Source: Physcomitrium patens (lineage: Eukaryota > Streptophyta > Bryopsida > Funariales > Funariaceae). From it: a stretch of DNA of 64,000 nt. Where the stretch lies: NCBI RefSeq assembly GCF_000002425.4, contig NC_037253.1, positions 12,307,145 to 12,371,144 on the forward strand, given 5' to 3'. Positions 58,560 to 64,000 of the stretch are shown here, in pieces. Every line of letters starts with the position of its first letter. Position 1 is the first letter of the stretch. Both the position numbers and the translations under genes were made by a program. The notes beneath the pieces were generated by a model, which was given only the letters and a program-made list of their open reading frames with translations, searched no databases and was not told the origin of the DNA.

Positions 58560-59460
58560 CAAAATTTGGATTCTTAGAGTACAAAATACTCTCTTGACAG
58601 TTACAACTTTGTATTGGACTTATGAATCTTAAGCAACTATTTTTTTTATATGGTGTTTCTTTAAGACTTTTTTTTTTTTTTATATGCACTATTAAGGTTG
58701 AAAATAGAAAATTAATCTTCTCTTTTTTTTGCATCTCTCTTTTAAGAAATATAGATTGTACTATTTCTTTTGTGATTTCTTTTTATTTTGTCATTGCAAT
58801 TGATTAAACAAGCAAATTCCATTATTACGTCAATGCAAGAGGTGAAAGAAATGCCATGCTTTGTTTATTTATATTACCACCAAATTTAATATATTGATTC
58901 TTAAGCTCAAAAATTTCTCTAAAAAAACTCTTTATAGATTTTTTATCAATGTATGAAAGATTATGAAGTTTATTCATAAAAAAATATCTCAATAATAACT
59001 CTTGAGGACTTGTAGGTTTTAGCCAAAAGAAATAGGAGATTAACTCAAGAGGAAGTCAAAACCGAAAGCAACAATCATAAGGCTAGGCTCTAGCAACAAC
59101 GTAATTACAAGACTCTAGGAGCAGCAAGACAAGAACAATTTATCTTTAAAAATCATCCATATTTTACATCCAATAATTTTCATCCATAACTCTTGTTTAT
59201 CTAGGGCTCTAATATCATGTTACAAAAATGGGACTTCATTCACATTACAAACAAGAATGTGTTGGAGCAAAAGGGGGGGGCAAAACCTGCAGACATCTAT
59301 GAGTCACCCACCACTAGATACTTTATGATTTTAGCATTGATATAATGCGGCAATTCCTCTGTGAAAAAATTAATCCTTACTACTCATCACGTTGTGTTCC
59401 AATGCAAAAAACCTAACTTTTCAGAATTCAACGTATTAGTTTTTCCATTAGTACTAAACC
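58560..59460. other. Intergenic transition from retroelements to host genes
   Basis: No gene is supported. The GC content rises near 59250. 59203-59222 (GGGCTCTAATATCATGTTAC) resembles the reverse complement of a tRNA-Met primer site, so a trace of another LTR element may lie here on the minus strand. Confidence 0.45.
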
Positions 59461-59469
59461 AACCTACGT

Positions 59470-61579
59470 AACCACTGAAAGATGGCCCTTTCTGCCGTAC
59501 TTGTCTGCTTGCAACTTCATCTTGTAATCCCTTTTCTGTACATTGAAGGCAAAATGCTTAGCATCTTTCTCAATGGTGCTAATAATCTCATTAGCAGGCT
59601 ATGTGCTCGTGAATCTTTACTCGATCTATTGACTAAGATCCTGCGAAAGTGGATTCGTGGATTCATCTGAAAATATCAAAAAATTCAATTGATACCATCC
59701 CAAATTTCTGCACTACAATTTTAGAAAAATTGCATCGAAACCTCCAAATAACGGTGTCAATATTCAGAGGCATTCAAGAAGCGCATAACACAAATCAAAA
59801 GTAGGGGGTAGCTTACCTGGCTTTGTGTTTCAAATAAGCCAGAGAGATTAAGTCCACGAGAGAGAGAGATGAGCTCAAATGCATTCACTGCCGGTGGCTA
59901 AATATCCTTCTCCTGAGTGACCATATAATCCTCCAGCCGAAGTAGCGTGAACCTCAAGCTCCCAGAAAGGTCATTGCTCCCAAGTCCAACAGGATTACAA
60001 TCGATGCTTTAGTTTTGAACTATCTATCATAACGACGGAACTTTAGAACACTTTGCATGCACTTGCAAAATGAAACACCCTCACTGATTTCTTACAAGGG
60101 ACTACCATATCGTAACACACATTGGCTTATAGTAGGTGGTGCATGTGATTTACGATTATTCGAGCTTACTGTGGACTCACTGAATACAGCATCAATATCG
60201 TCGAGGTTGATATCCAAGTCCCTCTCAAACTTAGGAGGAGAATATCCGTTCTTAAACCAAAAGTTTTGGTAAATTTTTTCAGCTGGGATACGCTGCGAGA
60301 AGATATGCACATGCTAGTTTGTCAGAATGCGCGAGGCATATGTATCAGTAGGATATGATACGACAATCCAAGTCATTGACGGCAGCTTTCAAACGACAAA
60401 ACATCTTGGTTTCACAAAATAATGACCCGTCACTTACAGTTTTAAGATTAGGGTCCCTTTATCATTCTCCTAGCGCCAGATGAGAGAAAGGAAGGGCTAG
60501 AATACAGTGCTCGGTTTATCCGCGAATGTAAAAGATTTATGTCAATATTGTTGAAGGTCATAGTCTACAAAACAGCTCAAAGCATATTTGTTCCGATTTC
60601 TGCATGTAGTCGATTGGGATTTCTGACTCTTCGTATCTCGTTTGTTCCTTGCTTCATCTGCTTTGAGTCGCTTCTGATGAACCTGGTAACACCAACAATC
60701 GATACGTGTATCAGCTGATAGTTAAGATTTGCTGCTTGCGAACAGTTCGCAGGCAAAAGAACGCCGCCTGAGTTGGAACGGACTATGTACTTACAATTTT
60801 ATCAAAAAGCTCGCCGCCAGTCACATACTCTAGCACAATGTAGATTTTTGATTTGCTAGCCATGAAATGACACGATAAAACATCCCAAATATTAAATAAT
60901 CACATTCTAGAACCTAAGGCACCTCTAATACAAAATTAACGTTAGTACTGACAGTTTCCACAGCCCATCGTCAATTACATGCAAAAGATATCGTTAAGGC
61001 GAGTAAACACAATATCTTGGAACAACCAAGTTTGGTGAAATACCAACCCCAAGAAGTTGCACAATATACGGGTGCTTCACTAGCTTCATCATGGATATTT
61101 CTCTTTTAATCTGCAAATCCAAAGAATATTCTCTTGAAATTCCCCATATATGTCGAATGAAGAACATCATCTTTAGTACTAATGTTACAAATTCTTGATG
61201 ACGGGGCAACTTAAGAACCAGGTTGAGTATTCCAGACTAATTTGAAGCAGCATGAACTCCTCCCGCCTGACCATCGATGGAGTCCCGGCTTGGAGGCAAA
61301 TCGCATGAATGCGACTGGCTACAATCTTTCTGCAAAATCACCTGATCGTGATCAAGGAATAAATAATCTGGATTGGGTTTGTATTGAATTGGCACGATTT
61401 TGGACTACCTGCTGAACCATCTTATGTTTGAGGATCTTGTCCTTATCCAGAACTTTGATGGCTACACTTTGGCTAGTCTCCAAATTCTTTGCAAACTTGA
61501 TTTTGGCGAAAGTAACTGCTCCAAGAGATCTACCAAGTTCAGATTTCCCAACTCTCATGCCCTGATTTTTCTTATTCAT
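59470..61579 (-). pseudogene. CIPK (SnRK3) protein kinase pseudogene
   Basis: Exon-sized pieces of a CBL-interacting protein kinase appear in order on the minus strand. They are the kinase start (61409-61558, MRVGKSELGRSLG to KHKMVQQ, then a GT donor), IKREISMMKLVKHPYIVQLLG (about 61048-61110), and MASKSKIYIVLEYVTGGELF (about 60795-60864). VHQKRLKADEAR (about 60645-60682) and a C-lobe end with WFKNGYSPPKFE (about 60165-60295) follow. Last come the NAF motif NAFELISLSRGLNLSGLFE (about 59817-59892) and a C-terminal piece with NEIISTIEKDAKHFAFNVQKR (about 59470-59600). The family relays calcium signals through CBL partners that bind the NAF motif. The catalytic loop (HRDLKPEN), DFG and APE segments are absent, the glycine loop is damaged (GAVTF for GEGTF), and the acceptor before the third piece is missing. 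I call it a pseudogene. Confidence 0.8.
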
Positions 61580-61649
61580 GTCGACGGAACTTCAGTCGCT
61601 TATTTGAATTCTACCTCACTTAACGCTTTCTTATAGCAGACTTCGTAAG

Positions 61650-62132
61650 TTTTCCTTGCAAAAATACAATTATTCAAGTCTGCACGATGAACACAAAAAT
61701 TAAATATTAGTAATGTCCGCAAAAAAGACAAGTTCAAATGACACGAAAAGACTTAATCACCTTCAAGTATATCGGCAAGTGTTCGTGAACTGCAACCGTT
61801 GCTTTAGTAACGAAGTAGTCTTCGTGCCGAAAGTGTCAATTGATGGTCTCGATTAAAAACATAGTTTGCCACATTTCTAGGTCAAGATTTAAAGATTTTT
61901 ACAAAACCAGAATTGATTTGGCACAACAAAATTTGTATTCTGTTACTTGTTGCTGGAACTTCCAAAGAGCATCGAACCCTGTCTAAAAGTGAAAGGCCAC
62001 TCAACTCGAGAAGTGGCCGGGTATTCGAAGTTATCATATTACACCCACTTCCAGGGTATTGAAAGGATATCGCGTTGCACCGAGGTCCGGGTATGGTAAC
62101 CCTAACAAGCACAGACATCGTCAACCCTGTTT

Positions 62133-62167
<35 letters not shown>

Positions 62168-62218
62168 CACCTCAACCGATTGTTGTGTCGGTGGGCAGTT
62201 TTGGAGCGGGAGGCAGCG
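61650..62218. promoter_or_regulatory. Upstream region and 5' UTR of the Mago gene
   Basis: This is the space between the divergent CIPK relic and the Mago start codon. It includes a CT repeat at 62134-62167, a common feature of plant 5' UTRs. I see no certain TATA box. Confidence 0.5.
62134..62167 (+). repeat. CT microsatellite in the Mago leader
   Basis: Almost pure (CT)n, ending about 50 bp before the ATG. Open frames reading through it on either strand are composition artefacts. Confidence 0.85.
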
Positions 62219-63416
62219 ATGGCTTCAGTGCACGCCGAGGAGCTTGGCGAGTTCTATGTGCGTTACTACGTTGGCCATAAGGGCAAGTTCGGTCACGAAT
62301 TTCTGGAGTTCGAGTTCCGTCCCGATGGCAAGCTCCGCTACGCCAACAACTCCAACTACAAAAACGACACCATGATTCGCAAGGAGGTCTTTCTTACCCA
62401 GGCCGCGCTCAAGGAGTGCCGACGCATTATTACTGATAGCGAGGCAAGTGTCCCTTGCTACATTTTTTTTTTTTTTTTTTTTTTTTTTTTCATTATTCTT
62501 TGAGGCTATGTACATTTCAAGGCATGGTTAGGGTAGTACATGTCAGTTTAGGGTTTGGGAATAGTTCGCTGTTCTTGCGCGCTGGGTTTTTCCCCTTCTA
62601 TCTCCTTGGAGCTCTTTGATATAAGCCATGTGGATTATATTTTGCAATGTGTCGGGCTGATCACTCGCAACCCTGTGCTCCCATTGTCTTGGGCTTTGCT
62701 TGAACCTTGGGACTCTCTATGTTAGCTTATTCAGTTTTGGTTCTTTCTCAAGTGGGCATAGTGAAATGCTGGAAGCATGTTAGCAACTTGGCAATTGTTA
62801 GGTAGTCGACCATTTGGGTCCCCTGTTATCTGATCACTCTGATGTTCAATCCTGGATCTTTTTGGAAGCGAGGTTGTTTAGTAATGAAGAATACAATGTC
62901 ACTGATTAGAACACGGCTTTACTTATCTTAGTGGATGAACCTTACTCTAACTGCTCTTTCTTGGATTTTTCAGATATTGAAAGAAGATGATAACAACTGG
63001 CCAGAACCTGATAGAATTGGACGACAGGAGCTCGAGATTGTGATGGGAAACGAGCATATATCCTTCACTACATCAAAAATTGGTTCCCTTCTTGATGTAC
63101 AGAGCAGCAAGGATCCTGAAGGTCTTCGGATTTTTTACTATCTTGTCCAGGTACGTTTATTGAAGAATTGTGTTACCTCTCTGTGCTGGACTTCAACGTG
63201 GCTTCAACTTTAGGGTATCCCTTTTAACACCTGGAGGTCCTTTGCTTGAAATTTACTTGAAGTAATCCAAGGTAGAGGTGTTGTGCGTTGGGTTAGAGCC
63301 TGTGTAAGCCAATGATTGCCTTTTAACGCTGCTATTTTGGCACTACTATTTTGCAGGACTTGAAATGCTTCGTTTTTTCGCTCATCGGTCTGCATTTCAA
63401 GATTAAGCCTATCTAA
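62219..63416 (+). CDS. MAGO: Protein mago nashi homolog (exon junction complex core)
   Basis: Three exons, 62219-62443, 62974-63150 and 63357-63416, give 153 codons, the usual plant Mago length. Exon 1 encodes [39 protein letters not shown] and the [14 protein letters not shown] helix. Exon 2 encodes [23 protein letters not shown] and the [14 protein letters not shown] segment. Exon 3 encodes [19 protein letters not shown]. Both junctions keep phase 0. Intron 1 begins GCAAGT and ends CAG, a GC-AG intron; intron 2 is GT-AG. Mago pairs with Y14 (RBM8A) in the exon junction complex, acting in mRNA localisation, splicing memory and decay. No lesion is visible, and this is the only clearly functional host gene in the window. 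Confidence 0.97.
62463..62490 (+). repeat. T-run in Mago intron 1
   Basis: An uninterrupted T tract of about 28 bp, 20 nt into intron 1. It is low complexity and probably variable in length. Confidence 0.85.
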
Positions 63417-64000
63417 GTTTTGCTCCCATGATTGTTATCAATGGTGGATGTCGGTGTAATTTTCAAGGTTTTCAAGGCCACTGAAGTGGGCAGAGCAGTT
63501 CATACGCAAGAACGTTTTGATACCGTCAAATTGCTACTGGATGAAGAATTGTGTCAATGTGTGCGACCGGGAGTTTTTCTGTTTCAGTCCTACTGTACAT
63601 TGTTTGCACCTGATTAATGGGCAAGGCTTCTTATTCTATGTGGTGACTCGGGGTTATCCCAGTTGTAATCAATCAGACAGTACACCACATTTTTAACATC
63701 GTCAGCTGTTTTAACCATTGCATAGTCCTTGTGTATTCATCCTGTTTGATTACATTGTACGTTGGTTGGACTATGAATGACGTTCTGATGTGACGATGAA
63801 GGATTACGTCCACTACCTTGGTCAGGCTGCATTATTCCACTTTTAGTCTTGATTGAATATTATTGATCAAACTCACAATAAACCCCATTTGACAGCGAAA
63901 AAAATTGTTACTTCACCAGATCCTGAAGTTGTTTGTTTTAACGACAATGCATAGGCAATATAAACAACTTTCTGTGGGAAATTTCGTCTCTCATACAATT
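63417..64000 (+). other. Mago 3' UTR and downstream DNA
   Basis: It follows the TAA at 63414-63416. A possible polyadenylation signal, AATAAA, lies at about 63879-63884. The short open frame near 63432-63617 has no family features and is most likely untranslated sequence. Confidence 0.5.

Noticed and set aside
62059..62280. Open frames overlapping the Mago leader and exon 1 in other frames
   Set aside because: They cross the CT repeat and the Mago exon in wrong frames, so they are shadows.

Overview
This is a stretch of plant nuclear genome, very AT-rich and dominated by nested, decayed Ty3/Gypsy LTR retrotransposons. Two host loci sit at the right end: an intact three-exon MAGO NASHI gene (62219-63416, +) and, upstream on the minus strand, a broken CIPK (SnRK3-type) protein kinase gene (59470-61579). 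The plant-type Mago, the CIPK with its NAF motif and the chromodomain-bearing Gypsy elements all point to a land plant. A bryophyte such as a moss is my best guess, but that is inference and no marker in the window fixes the species.

Layout, left to right. 1-2300: AT-rich DNA, probably a minus-strand remnant of a long LTR. 2309-10101: element A, a decayed plus-strand chromovirus whose 3' LTR is split by a 1.39-kb solo LTR (8360-9746). 11718-14057 and 20502-21725: element F, a minus-strand non-chromoviral Gypsy, split by element B (14058-20492), a better preserved plus-strand chromovirus. 21.8-28.1 kb: mostly unassigned AT-rich DNA. 28.1-35.4 kb: remnants of another Gypsy lineage (integrase, RT, long LTRs) carrying a 2.14-kb TG..CA repeat. 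35.4-49.85 kb: element C, a plus-strand chromovirus interrupted by a second copy of that repeat (36218-38259, perfect 5-bp target duplication) and by element G (39898-46251), an antiparallel copy of its own family. 49.86-58.55 kb: shuffled chromovirus fragments (H) interrupted by element I (50514-57027), the youngest element. Element I has 463-bp LTRs differing at only six positions, a perfect CATAA target duplication and visibly higher GC than its surroundings.

The chromoviruses share one plan: LTR, primer site, structured leader, gag with a CCHC knuckle, a -1 shift into pol (protease, RT, RNase H, integrase, chromodomain), an extra 3' ORF ('ORF3'), a purine tract and the LTR. Four features stand out. 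(1) The primer site 2 nt after the 5' LTR is an 11-nt perfect complement of the predicted transcript 5' end, about 31 nt after the TATA box, as in Tf1-type self-priming; it co-varies between families B and I. (2) That same 5'-end sequence is one arm of a 13-bp/4-nt-loop hairpin across the U3/R boundary. (3) ORF3 keeps exactly 423 nt in copies A, B, C and G and is open in I. (4) The leader is a module of about 105 bp closed by co-varying inverted repeats, single in B but triplicated in I. The element I LTR also carries two perfect four-unit heat-shock elements.
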